Below, piece by piece: positions 24,051 through 37,080 of a DNA stretch of 64,000 nucleotides. This DNA is from Chrysemys picta bellii (lineage: Eukaryota > Chordata > Testudines > Emydidae). The translations under genes and the position numbers were made by a program. Position 1 is the stretch's first letter, and every line of letters begins with the position of its first letter. Under the pieces are notes generated by a model. The model was not told the origin of the DNA and searched no databases. It saw only the letters and a program-made list of their open reading frames with translations. The stretch is taken from positions 69,329,468 to 69,393,467 of the forward strand of contig NC_088796.1 of NCBI RefSeq assembly GCF_011386835.1, read 5' to 3'.

Positions 24051-24439
24051 GGGCGTGTCTGCACGAAGTAATAATATGGACTATGGGGGTATATTAACAC
24101 ATTGTTCATTAATTGGTCTGTGTAGACACAAAATGTCTCCTAGTGTGCTTTCACCTACTGCTGTTTGAAACAGTACTAACAGTGTGTCTGTATTGCAACT
24201 GGGACTGAGCCTCCCAGCTTGGGTCAACCAACGTGCACTAGCAGGGCTTGAGCTAGTGTGCTAAAAATAGCAGTGTGGGCGTTCTGGCTCAGATGAAAGC
24301 TCAGGTTTTTAGGCCTAGGGGTCAGGTGTGGATGAGAGCCAAGATTTCGCCTGAGCCAGAACGTTCACTTCATTATATTTAGTTTGCTAGTTTGAGCCCC
24401 ACCAATGCACTTGCTCGTAGCTTCAGTGTAGACATTCCC
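24051..24439. mobile_element. Decayed MITE with GTCTGCAC/GTGTAGAC ends
   Basis: Begins GGGCGTGTCTGCACGAAGTA and ends CAGTGTAGACATTCCC. Internal GTTCTGGCTCAG is mirrored by CTGAGCCAGAAC at about 24350. Related to the 3446 and 10256 elements but older. Confidence 0.55.
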
Positions 24440-25287
24440 TTCATTAAAACCCACTAGGGAACATTACAAAGAGATTACTCATTACAGTACATATACACAC
24501 AAATAGAGAGCCCTTGGAACCCTGAATTTTGGGTATCTACATAAAACTCAAACATTACTGAGAATAAAACTTAAAAAATGAAATGAATAAAACCTGAAAA
24601 ACAGAAGCCCCACTTGTGTGGAATGCTTTATTTTCTGGCATTTACTGCAACAGCCAGCTCTAGAGAATTGAGAGCGCAGAACAGATGGCAGTCAGGGAGA
24701 ATGGTATGTCTCCCCTTCTTCCAGCTATTGGTAAGACTAAGTTAATGCATATAAAAAGAAGAAAGAGCCATATTAGAGCATTTTAATTTCTTTTGCATTT
24801 TCGTCTTAGTATCTTTGTGAACTGCAACACAGACTGGAGGGAAGGCTAGAGTAATATTGAAGGTTTCTATAAAGCAGATTGCTGCCACTGCTATCATCAG
24901 TAGCAGATCAAGGATTTTTACACTTGTGGGCATTAGTATGGAAACTAGTTGCATTGTGTGAGATCTAATGGTTTACAGAAGCAACATCTTTATATCGTAG
25001 CTGTTTTCCAAATCAACTAGTTGTATTTCCTACCAGTTTGTTAGTGTGTGGGGTCAACTGTCAATGGGAATGAATATCAGAGGTAATCCATTCAAAAGGT
25101 TCTGTCACTATGGTGTTCTAAGACTTTTTCAGGTATGCAATAATGGAAATAGAATGTTCTCTATCAGCTGTATGCAACATAGCCACATATTGCTAAAATA
25201 TTTTCTATTGCAAAACAATATTGGAGACCAAGATTTGTAATCACTAAGCTTCAGGAGGGACATTTACAATGTACTCACTGAAAATGA
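24440..25287. other. Unassigned intronic sequence
   Basis: AT-rich. No recognised feature. Confidence 0.4.
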
Positions 25288-25295
25288 GTGAAAGT

Positions 25296-25905
25296 TAGGG
25301 TTGGCAACCCTTGTATTTCAAAAATAAGTGACTGTTTCTTAGCATCGCTGCCCTCCTCCTGATATTATCAATATTATTACCATTATGATTAATAATAATA
25401 ATAATAATAAGCAGTACTTACCTACATTCGTTAGAGGTTATGGGTGGCATGTGAACCGCCAGCTGGAGGAGGCTAGGCCCCAACCCTGCCCCCTTCCGCC
25501 CGAGGCCCCACCATGGCCCAGAGCCACCTGCCCCCCACTGGAGCCCAGAGCTGCCCCTTCCCCCACCCGCGGCCCCTGGCCCAGTCCCACAGCTAGCTTC
25601 CCAGCCCCAAAAGTGCACTGGGAGGGTAGGGGGCGCGCGGCCCCAGCCTCTCTAGCTCCGGAGCGCAGGAAGGCGGATGGCCCCAGCCCCGCCCCAGCAG
25701 AGCACTGGGGGTCTGGAGCTGCACGGAGGGGGTTGGGTCACACCTGGCTGTTTGGGGAGGCAAAGCCTCCCTCAGCCTATGCGACCCACTACCCATGCTA
25801 GGGGTATTTCTCACCGCTTTTTGCAGCACTCAACTCTCGATCTTGTTGTACAGAGTTGAAAAAATAAGGGATGTCCCTTGTAATAAAGGACTATTGGGAG
25901 CCCTA
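25296..25905. mobile_element. hAT-type element with GC-rich core
   Basis: Ends TAGGGTTGGCAACCCTTGTA and GGGAGCCCTA are partly inverted. Flanks GTGAAAGT (25288-25295) and GCGAAAGT (25906-25913) match at 7 of 8. The interior has a (TAA)n run at 25388-25410 and a GC-rich block. The 138-codon frame (25385-25801) is proline and alanine rich by composition and not a gene. Confidence 0.7.
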
Positions 25906-25913
25906 GCGAAAGT

Positions 25914-28900
25914 GCTCGAAAAACCACCCATTTATTGCAGTAACTCATTGATTGACGGAGAAATGTCTATAGGCAACTTTTTAATAAACTGTTGGAAATT
26001 TAATCCATTTGATTAAAACCACCCCATTCTTTAAAAATAGACTATTTAATTTCTAATGGAGTACATCTTAAATTATGCTTCTAGATTCTTTATTTCTTGT
26101 TGGACAAGGTTATTTAGAAAGATCTGATATTTTTCTCATTGCGGATGATTAATGACCAATAGTTTAAAACTGTGAGTTCATTATCTCAGCAAGCAAACTT
26201 TAATAATAGCTGCCATTTAATTTAAATGTTAAGTGATGTGCTGTAAGTGCCTTTAGAACTAAATGTTAAAACTAACATAAAATGTTTAACATTTACAAAA
26301 TGGTAGTAGGCAAGTATACGCTATATAAAAGGTCACCGTTAAATTATATAATAGATTCTGTTAGCAGTAGGTGGACAAGTTAAAATTGTTTCTTTAAGAT
26401 GACCATACACTTAGGCAGCACAATGTAGATTCAACATTATAAGGGGGGCATAGGTAATATATCAACGATTATTTGGTGTCACACCTTTTGCAGTTATTCT
26501 TAATGGTTATTAGCAAATTAAGAATAGATGATCACAGAACTGCACCTGGGGAAGGTGGATTATTTGCCAGTCTATAGAATAATTTTATATCATATTCTTC
26601 ATTTGATGGACAGTCAAACTTGGCAAGTACTTTCCAGTTTTGAGGGTGGTGATATTCAGACTTGTTCAGGCATATCTGATTGAAAGTAGCTGCTCTGCTT
26701 TTAATTAGTTGTAGTTTCAGGCCAGTCGAACCTGTCAGATCTTAGGCAGCTTGTTTGCATAACAAATGCAGAATCCTGGCTTGATTGAATTCTGGCTATT
26801 TTGCTAAGAGTTATACACACAGATCTCAAGTGCTTTGGAATCTGATCTTAGTAAAGGTGCAGTAGGGATCATTTTTTTGAAGCACTTGGTTGGATATACT
26901 GCAATTAGGTTTTCATTCTAATTGCTGAATGCCTGAAGGAGGACAGAACACGACAGTGTATCAGTTCAACAGTATTAATTTAAGAACTCTCACTTTTAGT
27001 GCAGTGCCCTAGAATAAGGAATGGAGCGTGTCATGTTATACCGCAGTTTATCTGCATGACATTAATGATCGGGTTAAATGGAAATTCAATGTCGCTGACC
27101 AAAAGTTACTTCTTGCCTTTTCTCTTCTCTTGTTTTTTTTCTGTCTTTCTTTCCTTCCATCTTTTGACTCTGCCTTCATACCATTTTGTCCCCATTCCTT
27201 TCTAGGAATTTCTTTTCACTTTTTTTTCTTCCTATGTCTCCCCCTTGTCTTTCTTTGAAAAACAGCATGGCCTTCCTCTCATTCTCTTATCTTTCACAGT
27301 CTTCTCTTCCACCTTCTGTTGTCCACTGTGTCTTGCTGCCTCTCATGCTCTGTGCTTCCTTCTCCTATTTCTTCACTTACCTCTAGATTCTAGTGGCCCA
27401 ATTCCCAACTTTGTGTTTCCCTGATAGTCAAATGTTTTTTGTTCTGCCCATGTCCTTGCACATCAATTATTTCTTCATTTGAGATGTCTGTTCCCCCACC
27501 CCAAAAACACATATACATACATGCTCACCACTTACTACTTGATGGCTCTTCTCCCCTACTCAAGTTCCTCCTCTCTCTTTCCTGCGATCTGTCTGTCTCT
27601 TCCCACCCCCACCTCCAGGAGTCTCTCTCTGTTGCCCATCTAGGATAACTACCCTGTTTCCTCCAAAATGTCTTTCCCAATTCCTATTGGTTTCTTCTCC
27701 CCCCTTGAATTCCCCCTTTCTGCATGATGTTTTTGCAGCCCCATTCTCCCACATTAGTAAAGTGTTAAAGTTTGTGGGAGGTGGGTGTTAAGGCAGCCAG
27801 CAGCTGTCTCCCTGCCTTCCCTCTGCTGGTCCCATCACACTTGTTGGTCTTCACTAAGACATGAGGGAGGGGAGAGCAGAAGGTGAGATGAAAGAAGTGT
27901 CTTCAAATTAGACAAGCGATGTGACCGTGATGAAAAGGATCTAGCCACTTTTGTTTGTATCAGACTCTAGCGTAAATAGGGACAACATTTATGGAAAGGT
28001 CAATGCAATGTAAATTTGCAATAATGTCATTTTCAGGGGAATAGATAAGCAGCCCTTTTTTACTTACTGTATTCCAGATTTGTAAGCTTTAAAAAAGTAT
28101 CGTGACAAAAATACAAAACAGCATTAAAAAGGTCACTCATATGAAGCACAGAAAATCTGAAGTCCCAGTGTGTATCGGGCAGATTCTTATACATCTGTTT
28201 ATCACAATTCTGTAGCCTGAGATACACTGCCAGTACTGTTTCAATCAGTCTATAGTACAGAGAGGGAAGGTACACTTCTCCTTACTGCTGATTGCAACTG
28301 AGATACTGCTAGTGAAGAAGGGAAGGTCTTGAAGTCCAAGAATTTTAAACATGGACGATTAACATTCGTATATCTGTACTTAGTGACTCCCTTGGGTTTA
28401 TAATGGTTTCATTAAATTATCCTTTTAGAACCTCTTGTTTGCTACTCAGAGGGTTGATGAGATGAGCTTTCTCCAACAAAGTCAGTGCTTTTTGTCATTG
28501 GACTGAGTTGCTGTAAACCAGGCAGCTAGCAATCTTTGTTTATGGTTAACTGCTGTAAACTATGTGCACTTTACATTTACTGCAGAGGAAGAACTGAAGG
28601 CATGGTCCTGTGTAGAATATTTCACGTGCAATTCCTGGTAACAATAACTGAAACAAGTCTCCTTAACTAGACAAAGTGTGACTGTAATGCATCTATTTCT
28701 TGGTATTTTATGTGTTATATTTAATATCATATGCTATAAATATATCACATATAGAGCACTGATACATAAAAATATCTGATCACTAGAAACTCTTAGATTA
28801 TCTTTTGTTATTTTGGGACTTACTGGTATCATGCATCTCACATCCAGCCTCTGGTGTAATTTTTTTCTCCTCCATCTATCGTTTACTAAAGAAATGGTGG

Positions 28901-29708
28901 CTTAGTGCCAAATGGCTGAATGTAGTCTGAATGTCTAGGGATTTCTTTTCAATGGATTCCTCCTTATTCATTTCTCCATGTTCTTTTTCTTCACTTTTAA
29001 GGAAGTTATTTGCACTTCAAATACTGGTCAAAAAGCAAATGAAGGCTTGACTTAAAATGATAGGCATAAGCCATTAATTGAGTTTTACTTATGATGGGGC
29101 GGGGTGGGGGCGGGGGGGAGCTCATTATAGAATGCATCCTAAGTTTTAAAATGAATATTATTGGGGACCTAAACTTTCTACAACTCTTTGATATTATGTT
29201 CTGAGGAATTACTGATTGCTGCAGAATTATCCATGAATTGTAACTAGATGGAAAAAGAGACACTCGTCCACAAACTGTCATTTCATAATTTGGAGCCAGG
29301 CCTTTGACCATCTTGGTCTAAGTCCCACTGGCCTTTGAGTTTCACCTCAAGGAGGATCTTAGAAGCTGATCGAATTCTATGTTTAAATGGTGGTGACAGC
29401 CGGAAGATACTGTTTTGGTTTAAAATAAAATTATGTAAGTTCTCGTTACAGAACACCCCTTTTTCAGCAGTGAAGACAGTGCTTGGGAGAGGGAAGGGAA
29501 CGGAGGAAAGCAGTGCTCTTTAAATGGTGGGAGGTAATGTTACACTTTTTAGTAATTCATAGAAAATATATTTTCAAATGTCCCATTCTCACCCCCACTT
29601 CTCCATTCTCCAGAAGTCATCTGTAGAATGTGTGTGTTTGGTTAGACAATTGTAACCTGGTGATGTGATGTAAATTGTAGTGAACGCATCAGATGTGAGT
29701 TAAGAATC
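25914..29708. other. Long unrecognised intron, pyrimidine-rich in part
   Basis: 27110-27720 on the plus strand is strongly pyrimidine-rich (T/C runs), giving several long but meaningless serine, phenylalanine and leucine rich frames. A G-rich run lies at about 29095-29118. No exon or element recognised. Candidate unique or conserved intron sequence. Confidence 0.4.
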
Positions 29709-30305
29709 CTAGAATCACAGAAATGTAGGACTTGAAAGAATCTCAAGAGATCATCAATCCAGCCCCATGTGCTGAGGCAGGACCAAGTAAACCTAGACCC
29801 TCCCTGACAGGTGTTTGTCCAACCTGTTCTGAAAAACCTCCAATGGTGGGGGTTCCACAGCCTCCTTTGGAAGTCTGTTTTAGAACTTAATTATCCTTAT
29901 GGTTACAAAGATTTTTCCCTAATATTTACCTAAATCTCCCTTGCTACAGATTAAGCCCATTACTTCTTGTCCTACCTTCAGTGGACATGGAGCCCAATTG
30001 ATCCTGTCCTCTTTATAACAGCTCTTAACATATTTGAAGATGGTTATCAGGTTCCCCACTCAGTCTTCTTTTCTCAAAACTAAATATGCCCAGTTTTTTA
30101 GCCTTCAGGTTTTCTAAAGTTTTTACCTTTTTTGTTGCTCTTCTTTAGATCTCTCCACTTTCTCCACATCTTTCCTAAAGCATGGCACTCAGAACTCGAC
30201 ACAGTATTCTACCTGAGGATTCACCATTGCCAAGTAGAGAAGAACAATTACCTCTCGTGTCTGACATTCGACACTCCTGTTCATTCTCCCTAGAATGATA
30301 TTAGC

Positions 30306-30425
30306 TAGGGTTACCAGATAGCAACTGTGAAAAAACGGGACTGGGGTGGGGGGTAATAGGCGTCTATATAACACAGTCCCCAAAAATGGGACTGTCCCTT
30401 TAAAAACAGGACATCTGGTCACCTA
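30306..30425. mobile_element. 120-bp hAT-type MITE in CR1
   Basis: Ends TAGGGTTACCAGATAG and CATCTGGTCACCTA are inverted repeats, with a perfect 8-bp duplication ATATTAGC (30298-30305 and 30426-30433). The core has AAACGGGACTGG and TGGGACTGTCCC. Inserted into the CR1 reverse-transcriptase/3' region. Confidence 0.92.
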
Positions 30426-31426
30426 ATATTAGCCTTTTTCATAATTGCATCACATTGCTGACTCATCTTCAATTTATGGTCCATTATAACCCCCAGATCC
30501 TTTTTAGCAGTACTACTGCCTAGCCAGTTATGCCCCATTTTGTAGTTGTGTATTTGATTTTTGTTCTTCCTTACTGAATTTCATCTAGTTGATTTCAGAC
30601 CAATTCTCTAAGTAGTCAAACTTCTTTTGAATTCTAATACTGTCCTCCAAAGTACTTTCAACCTTTCCCACATTGGTGTCGTCTGCAGATTTTATAAACA
30701 TACTCTCCACTCAGTTTCATTAATGACTTGGATAACAATTGAATAATACCGGACCCAGGACTAACTCCACTAGATACGGCCTCTCAGTTTGACAGTGAAT
30801 CATTGATGACTACTCTCTGAGTGTGGTCTTTCAACCAATTGTGAACACTCCTTACAGTAATTTCATCTAGATCACATTTCCCTAGTTTTTTTTATGAGAA
30901 TGGTATGTGGGACTGTGTCAGAAGCCTTACTATAATCCGAAGTATATCACATCTACTGCTTTCGCCCTATCCACTAGGCCAGTAACCTTGTCAAAGAAGG
31001 AAATGAGGTTAGTTTGGCATGATTTGTTCTTGACAAATCCATGCTGGCTATTCTTTATAACTCTATTATCATCTAGGTGCTTACAAATTGATTGTTTAAT
31101 AATTTGTTTTAATATCTTTCCAGGTATTGAAGTTCGGGTGGCTGGTTTATAATTCCCTGGGTCCTCTTAGTTCCCGTTTTTAAAGATAGATACTAAGTTT
31201 GCTCTTCTCCAGTTCCCTGGGATGCCACCTGTACTTCATGAGTTCTTGAAGATAATTGCTAAGGGTTCTAAGATTGCTTCAGCTAGTTCCTTAAGAACCC
31301 AAGGATGAATAGAAGTCAGCAGAGCCTGATGCACTTATCTAAATATTCTGTAACCCGTTCTTTCTCTATTTTGGCCTGCATTCCTTCCCCCTTGTTGTTA
31401 GTGTTAATTGTGTTGAGTATCTGGTC

Positions 31427-31597
31427 TAGCGTGACCAGATGAGATGAAGAAAATATCGGGACACCGAGGGGGGAAGGCCAAAAAAAAAAAAAAAAGCCGG
31501 CGCAAAATTGCATCCCAACCAGAGATCGGTCGGGATGCAGGACAAACAGCTCAAAATCGGGATGGTCCTGATTTTATCGGGACGTCTGGTCACCCTA
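31427..31597. mobile_element. 171-bp hAT-type MITE in CR1, related to 30306
   Basis: Ends TAGCGTGACCAGATG and GTCTGGTCACCCTA, perfect 8-bp duplication ATCTGGTC (31419-31426 and 31598-31605). The core includes ATCGGGACACC and ATCGGGACG and a 16-nt A run at about 31480-31495. Same terminal family as the 30306 element, in the same host CR1. Confidence 0.92.
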
Positions 31598-32051
31598 ATC
31601 TGGTCACTATTAACCTTTTTAGTGAAGGCAGAAGCAAAATAGGCATTAAACACCTCAGTCTTCTTGATGTCGTCAGTTATTAGCGCTCCTAAGTAGAGGA
31701 CATGCACTTTAATTCATCTTTCTCTTTCTCCTAATGTATTTAAAGAACCTCTACTTATTGCCTTCTATGTCCCTTGCTAGGTGTAACTTTGTGCCTTGGC
31801 CTTTCTTGCTTCTGCTGTTCTTTTGTACTCATCCTTAGCAATTAGTCCATGGTTCCACTTGTTGTAGGATTTCTCTTCTCAATTTCAGGCCATTAAAGAG
31901 CTCCTGATGCAGCCATATTGGCATCTTATATTCTTTCTATCTTTTCTTTGCGTCCAGATACTTTGCAGTTGTGCGTTTAATATTGTCTCTTTGTAAAAGT
32001 GCTAGCACTCTTGAACTCCCTTTTCCCTTAGATTTTTCTTCCCATTTGTCC

Positions 32052-32700
32052 TTATTCTGCTGTTTTCTCTCCTTCCTTCTCGTAGAATCCTGAAACCATC
32101 ATTTCATGATCGCTTTCACCCACATTGCTTTTCACCTTCAGATTTGCAATTAATTCCTCCCTGTTAATCAGAATCAAGTTTAAAATGGCTGTTCCCCGGT
32201 TTATTTCCACTGCTCTCTGAAACAAGATTTGTCCTCCAATATTCCAAGAATTTATTGGAAATTTTGTTTTGTGCCATGTTACTTTTCCAACAGATCTTTG
32301 GATAGTTAAAGTGCCCCTTACAACCATGTCTTCTTGTTGGCTATTTCTGTTTGTTCTAGAAATGCCTCATCCACCTCCCCTTCCTGATTTGGTGGATGTC
32401 CACCATGACATCACCCCTATTTTTTCCCCTTTTATCTTAACCCAGAGATCTTCGACTGGTCTGCCTCCCACCTCTTTCTGGAACTCAGGACAAGTGTACA
32501 TATTCCTGATGTATAATGCAACACCACCTCCCTTATTTCCCTGCCTGTCTTTCTTGAACAAGCTATATCACTGTATACCAATATTCCAGTCGTAAGATTT
32601 ATCCCAACAAGTCTCTGTGATGCCAGTGAAACCATAATCTATTTTATGTACTAATACTTCCACTTACCTTTTGGCTTTTGTCACTTGCCCTCTTTGAACC
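32052..32700 (-). pseudogene. CR1 APE-type endonuclease remnant
   Basis: Minus-strand frames, in order, read GITETCWDKSYDWNIG (frame-shifted), FKKDRQGNKGGGVALYIRN, then after a frame change INRGTAILNLILINREEL and NVGESDHEMMVSGF. These match the apurinic-like endonuclease domain of CR1 ORF2, including the SDH catalytic histidine motif. The frame is broken at least twice. Confidence 0.8.
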
Positions 32701-32880
32701 TAGTTTAAAGCCCTCCTCATTAGGCAGGGGAGTCAGTCTATGAAGATGCTGTCCCCCTTCTTGGTCAGGTGGACCCCATCTGCTCAGCCGTGCATTCATC
32801 TCCAGGATGTGAGTGTCTCTTCCTAGGCCCTTACCCTGAACCAGGAGGATGGATGAGAAATAACTCGTGCTTTTTGCTGT

Positions 32881-35068
32881 CTACAGCATCCTACATTTAG
32901 TTTTAAAATGTTGCTTTTGTCATGCTGGTGTGATGTCTTAATATCAGTACTGCAGTGGGAGAAATGTGGCTCTTCACACCATTCACAACTACAGTGTGTA
33001 TTTTTCATCCCAGTGAATGCTTTATATCTGTGAAGTTAAAGGGTTAATTAAAATCATAGGTAGTGAACTATTTAATGGCCATGGAATCTCAAATTCAGTA
33101 GCTTACAGATTCTCTAGGAAGAGACATATGGACAATTGACTATTTAATGATACAGTAGAGTCCCACTTCATAAAGAAAACATGATCTTCCTTTCTTCACA
33201 ATGGTGCCGAAAGAGATCTCTGAGAAGAGATTACAGTTTTCCTGCTCATAAATTATGCATTATAAGAAATAGTGCAAGGAGCAGCCTAAATCAGTCTGAC
33301 TATTTTCTTCGTCTCTCTTTTTGATAGAGGAGATGGGAATGCACTAAAACAGAATCTATCCCATCTTTTCTGTAGAATTCAGAACCAGATTCATAGCCCG
33401 GCTGATCCTCCATTATATGCTGGTATCTAAACTGTGTATATCTTTACAGTTGTCCTCCACATCTGCCCACAGAGAGCAATCCAGCAACAGAAGCCAGCAG
33501 CTGTCTTATTTCCCCTATGAATCAGCTGGAGAAATGTGGTTCTTTTGAGTCAGGGTGACCTCCTTAAAGTTTTGATTCCTGCTCTTCTCACTCTGTAGAA
33601 TTGCACCATATGGCCAGGGCATCCTATCTTCCTGCAAGATCAGAATTTAAATTTCTCCATATGGCCAGGTCAGCCCACCTACTAAAAGATCTATGTCAGG
33701 AATGGTGGTTTTCACTAGAAATATAGAACATGCAGTTTTATGGATATTGAAGTCTTGTGGATTTTATCTTTAAAATGTATAATGGTATGTCACTTTTTTT
33801 TTTTAAACTTGGTATAGCCTCATCTCTCGCAGGAGATGAGTGAAATAACATTCTCAAGTCAATCTTCCCCATGCTAATCATATCCTTTTGTCTAAGACAA
33901 GCTGTGCTGTCACAAGAAATCATGTTTGTAACAAGGAGGGGGTTTCTGGCTGCTGGCAGTCACCCAGCTAAATCACTTAATTGTGACAACTTGTGTTCTT
34001 TGAGTAATTATGGCTCAAAGACGCTAAACAATCCGAAGAGTTGGCTCAAACCTAGTAGGGCTGGTGTATGTGAGGTCCACAATTAGGGGAGAGAATTTCT
34101 CCCCCCACTCCCTTTTCTACAAAAATCAAAGTTTGTGCTTGAACTGCAGGACTGCTTCCTTCTCTGTTTCCCACTCCTGACATATCTTTTGATGTAAGAG
34201 CAGTTCTGGATTAAGTGAATTATGCACTTTGGATATATATTTTTGAAGTGGAAACAGAGCAAATGTAATATATTGGACTTTAATAAGCCATCTCCATTGA
34301 TTAATACAGCACAATGCTGCACTATAAGGGCTTATAATCCTACTCCAATTGCAGTTAATGGAAGTTTTGCCTACAGGGCAGATTTTGCCCTTACACTACT
34401 GCAGAAATATTTACCAAAGACATGGACTTCAGAAAGCATTGATCACTTTAATTGGCTAGAGGCTGCCACAGAGCAAAATCCTGGGATATTGGGAGCAAAT
34501 GTAGGATGGTAACATGCTGGTTAGGCAACAACCTTTTTTCCCCTAAGGGAATAAACAATGATTTTTAGAAATTGTATCCTGAAATGTACAGAAATTAAAC
34601 AATACTTTGAAATACACAGTCTAAAACTTCTAAGAAACTCAGACACGTCAGACCTGCTGTGTATAAGAACAAGAAAATAACCATTTGCAATTTGTTTATA
34701 ACTTTAAAGAATGAGTGAATGTATTGCTTATGAACATGAGAGACTAATAGCTAGAGCCAGGCAGGTACTATGTAAACATTTTTCATTCCATGGTATCTCA
34801 GTTCTGGCTTTTTAATATCCTGCGGTTCCAGTGCTGGGCAGTTGTGCTAATTGGTGTGGTCATTGTCTGATTTCACAACTGCAAAAGGCTACCAAACTCC
34901 TCCTTACTTTTGACCTCTGCTATGTTTCAGGCCTCAATTAAATCTGCTTAGCGGAAAGGCTATTGCATTAATTGACCCCCTTTTTAGCTTTCCTACTTCA
35001 TCCAGTTTTTCTGCTTTCTCTACTAGATCTATTCAAACACTATGCCTAGCCTTTGGGATATCAGTAGA
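32881..35068. other. Unassigned intronic sequence
   Basis: T run near 33790-33804. No exon, RNA gene or repeat recognised. Confidence 0.4.
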
Positions 35069-35270
35069 ACCTCATAGCCATAGAGTTTAAGGCCAGAAGG
35101 GACCACTGCATCTAGTCTGAACTCCTGTATGTCACAGGCCACCAACACCACCTAGCATCTGCACAATAATTCAGCAACCAAAATGACATCAAGATATTAC
35201 AGCCCACAAGGGACTAGACTATTATGTGCCACAAGCAAATAATAGGAGGGACCAAGGTTTACCAGTGCTT
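35069..35270 (-). mobile_element. CR1 LINE 3'-end fragment
   Basis: TCATAGCCATAGAGTTTAAG, then AGAAGGGACCACTGCATCTA and CTGTATGTCACAGGCC are the reverse complement of a CR1 3' end of the same family as 5811 and 56012. 5' truncated; the extent to 35270 is approximate. Confidence 0.7.
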
Positions 35271-36146
35271 GAGTTTGGGTTGCCAGCCAGCTCTATAATG
35301 TTTTTCCAGAAAAAATGATATCTGAAATAGCTGCTCCTATTAGAAACTTCTGTTTTCTTGTATTCCTTGCCAAAGCAGCTTCACAGTATATTTTCTAATG
35401 CTCATCCATGTGGGCAGGCAAATAAGTTATTTTTCATTCCACACCCCAAATATGCACAGTGTTTTTCAGACACGATCCCTGCCTCAAGAAACTAGAACAA
35501 TCTAGGTTTCATTGTAGACAGGATGTGCCACTGGTTGACATAATAGGGAAGGGTATGGAAATAGGAGAGCAGTTAATACATAGACTAAGGCCATGATGTT
35601 AATTGTTTTCACACTGTAGGTGTTGTGCTCATTCCATATATTTTAACTTCTATTTTATTAAATTGACCCTAACATTGGAATGAGGTAGCAAAAGGTGGGG
35701 TTTGAGGAAGCATTAGAAGGATAGGAAAGTTAAACAATGTACAGGACAAGGAGATCATTTCAGATACGGAACAACATGGGAGAAGATGTGGAGGTATTTG
35801 GAGAAAAATAGAAATGGAGAGTGGAGGAAATTGCAGCTGGTAACATTGTAGGAGCTGGATTTTATAATGTACTATGAGAATTAATGTATGATTTGATTTC
35901 ATCCTGTCATCCACCCTTTTTGAATAGCATAAAGGATGACAGACCAAAACAATCCTTATGACTGATTATGGTCACCCTTTTGTTTTAGAATAAGTTATAA
36001 TGTCTACTATGGTTTCCTATATGTATTACAAAGTAGGCACTCTAGTTAAATATACATTTCTTTGTTTTAAGGTTTAGTAAATAAACGACAGGGTTCTCTA
36101 TTGTGTCTATGTTAAGTAGATTAGAGGAACATTGAAGGCCTGGGTC
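35271..36146. other. Unassigned intronic sequence
   Basis: No recognised feature apart from ordinary AT-rich intron. Confidence 0.4.
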
Positions 36147-36149
36147 TCA

Positions 36150-36440
36150 GGCCTAGTCTTCACTTACCAGCTGGTCCGGAGGTACGCAATCGATGTTCTG
36201 TGATCGATTTATCGCGTCTGGTTAAGACGCGATAAATCGATCCCGGATCGATCCCGGAAGTGCCCACAATCGGCGCCGGTACTCCAGCTCTCCGAGAGGA
36301 GTACGCAGCGTCGACGGGGGGAGACTTCCGGCCGCGTCTGGACCCCGGTAAGTCCGGACTAAGGTACTTCGAATTCAGCTACGAACGTAGCTGAATTTGC
36401 GTACCTTAGTCCGAAGTCCGGACTAAGTGGGGACCAGCCC
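36150..36440. mobile_element. Harbinger-type MITE, copy 1
   Basis: Ends GGCCTAGTCTTCACTTACC and GGGGACCAGCCC, with 3-bp duplications TCA (36147-36149 and 36441-36443). The interior is CpG-rich with internal hairpins, such as TTTATCGCGTCT facing AGACGCGATAAA and TTCAGCTACG facing CGTAGCTGAA. 3-bp T-N-A duplications fit the PIF/Harbinger superfamily. No transposase. Nearly identical to the copy at 54537. Confidence 0.85.
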
Positions 36441-36544
36441 TCAATGTAAATTGTCTTGGTTATTGATTGTAAAACTTAGCAAGGTTTAATTTGCAATGCG
36501 CTTTTGCTCAATATAAAATACTACTGTTTGTATTCTCAATCTGT

Positions 36545-37080
36545 TTGTGTGAATGAGGAATGTATGCATTAGGAAAAGATAAGGTGTGAAGGCCATTGTT
36601 ATAGCCAGAGTCAAGGAAGAAGGAGTGAAGAAACTTAAAGGACATCAAAGAATCATCAACACGCATCCATAATGAAGGGCAGATGACGACCCTGAGGTAA
36701 AGTCTGGCACCCCTAAAGACAATTGATTAAATCGGAACAAAGGACAGGATGACAAGTAACCGGTCACAAAGTGACACAGCAAAATTCATAGGCTTCAACA
36801 GAGAAGAAAACTTATAAGAACAGGGTGCTTTGCCATAGGACTTTGGGTTTGTCTTGCCACACTCCAGGAGCATCGAATTGCAACCGATAGAACCCCGCTC
36901 CCCTCTGTGACCAATCTGGCTGGCCACTAGATTGATCCAGACTCTGGACTGGTAACTATAAACATCACTGCAGGACTGTGTGTGTGTCGGTCTGTCTGTC
37001 TGTCTAAAAAGCATATGCTAACTGGAATTCTCAATAAATGCTGTGTGTATTTACCTTCCTCTATAAAGATCCCATGTGCT
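36545..37080 (+). mobile_element. Possible LTR-like repeat
   Basis: The segment contains AACTATAAACATC (TATA-like, 36955), then TCAATAAATGCTG (polyadenylation-like AATAAA at 37031) about 75 bp later, an arrangement seen in retroviral LTRs. A short (TCTG)n run lies at 36987-37003. I cannot identify TG/CA termini or a duplication, so the boundaries are guesses. Confidence 0.4.

Larger units (their letters stand above)
29709..32880 (-). mobile_element. Long CR1 LINE, minus strand, coding parts decayed
   Basis: The plus-strand left edge AGAATCACAGAAATG is the reverse complement of a CR1 3' terminus (TTCTGTGATTCT). Going right on the minus strand come the 3' tail, reverse transcriptase remnants (30450-31300), the segment around KKTEVFNAYFASAFT (about 31600-31680), and the endonuclease with SDHEM (SDH codons at about 32106-32114) and GGGVALYIRN (about 32500). 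CR1 is a non-LTR retrotransposon with an APE endonuclease and reverse transcriptase. Many stops and frameshifts; the 5' limit is approximate. Two MITEs interrupt it. Confidence 0.85.

Noticed and set aside
27028..27386. Phe/Ser/Leu-rich frames that mimic membrane proteins
   Set aside because: They come from a pyrimidine-rich tract and overlap in multiple frames without start or splice support.
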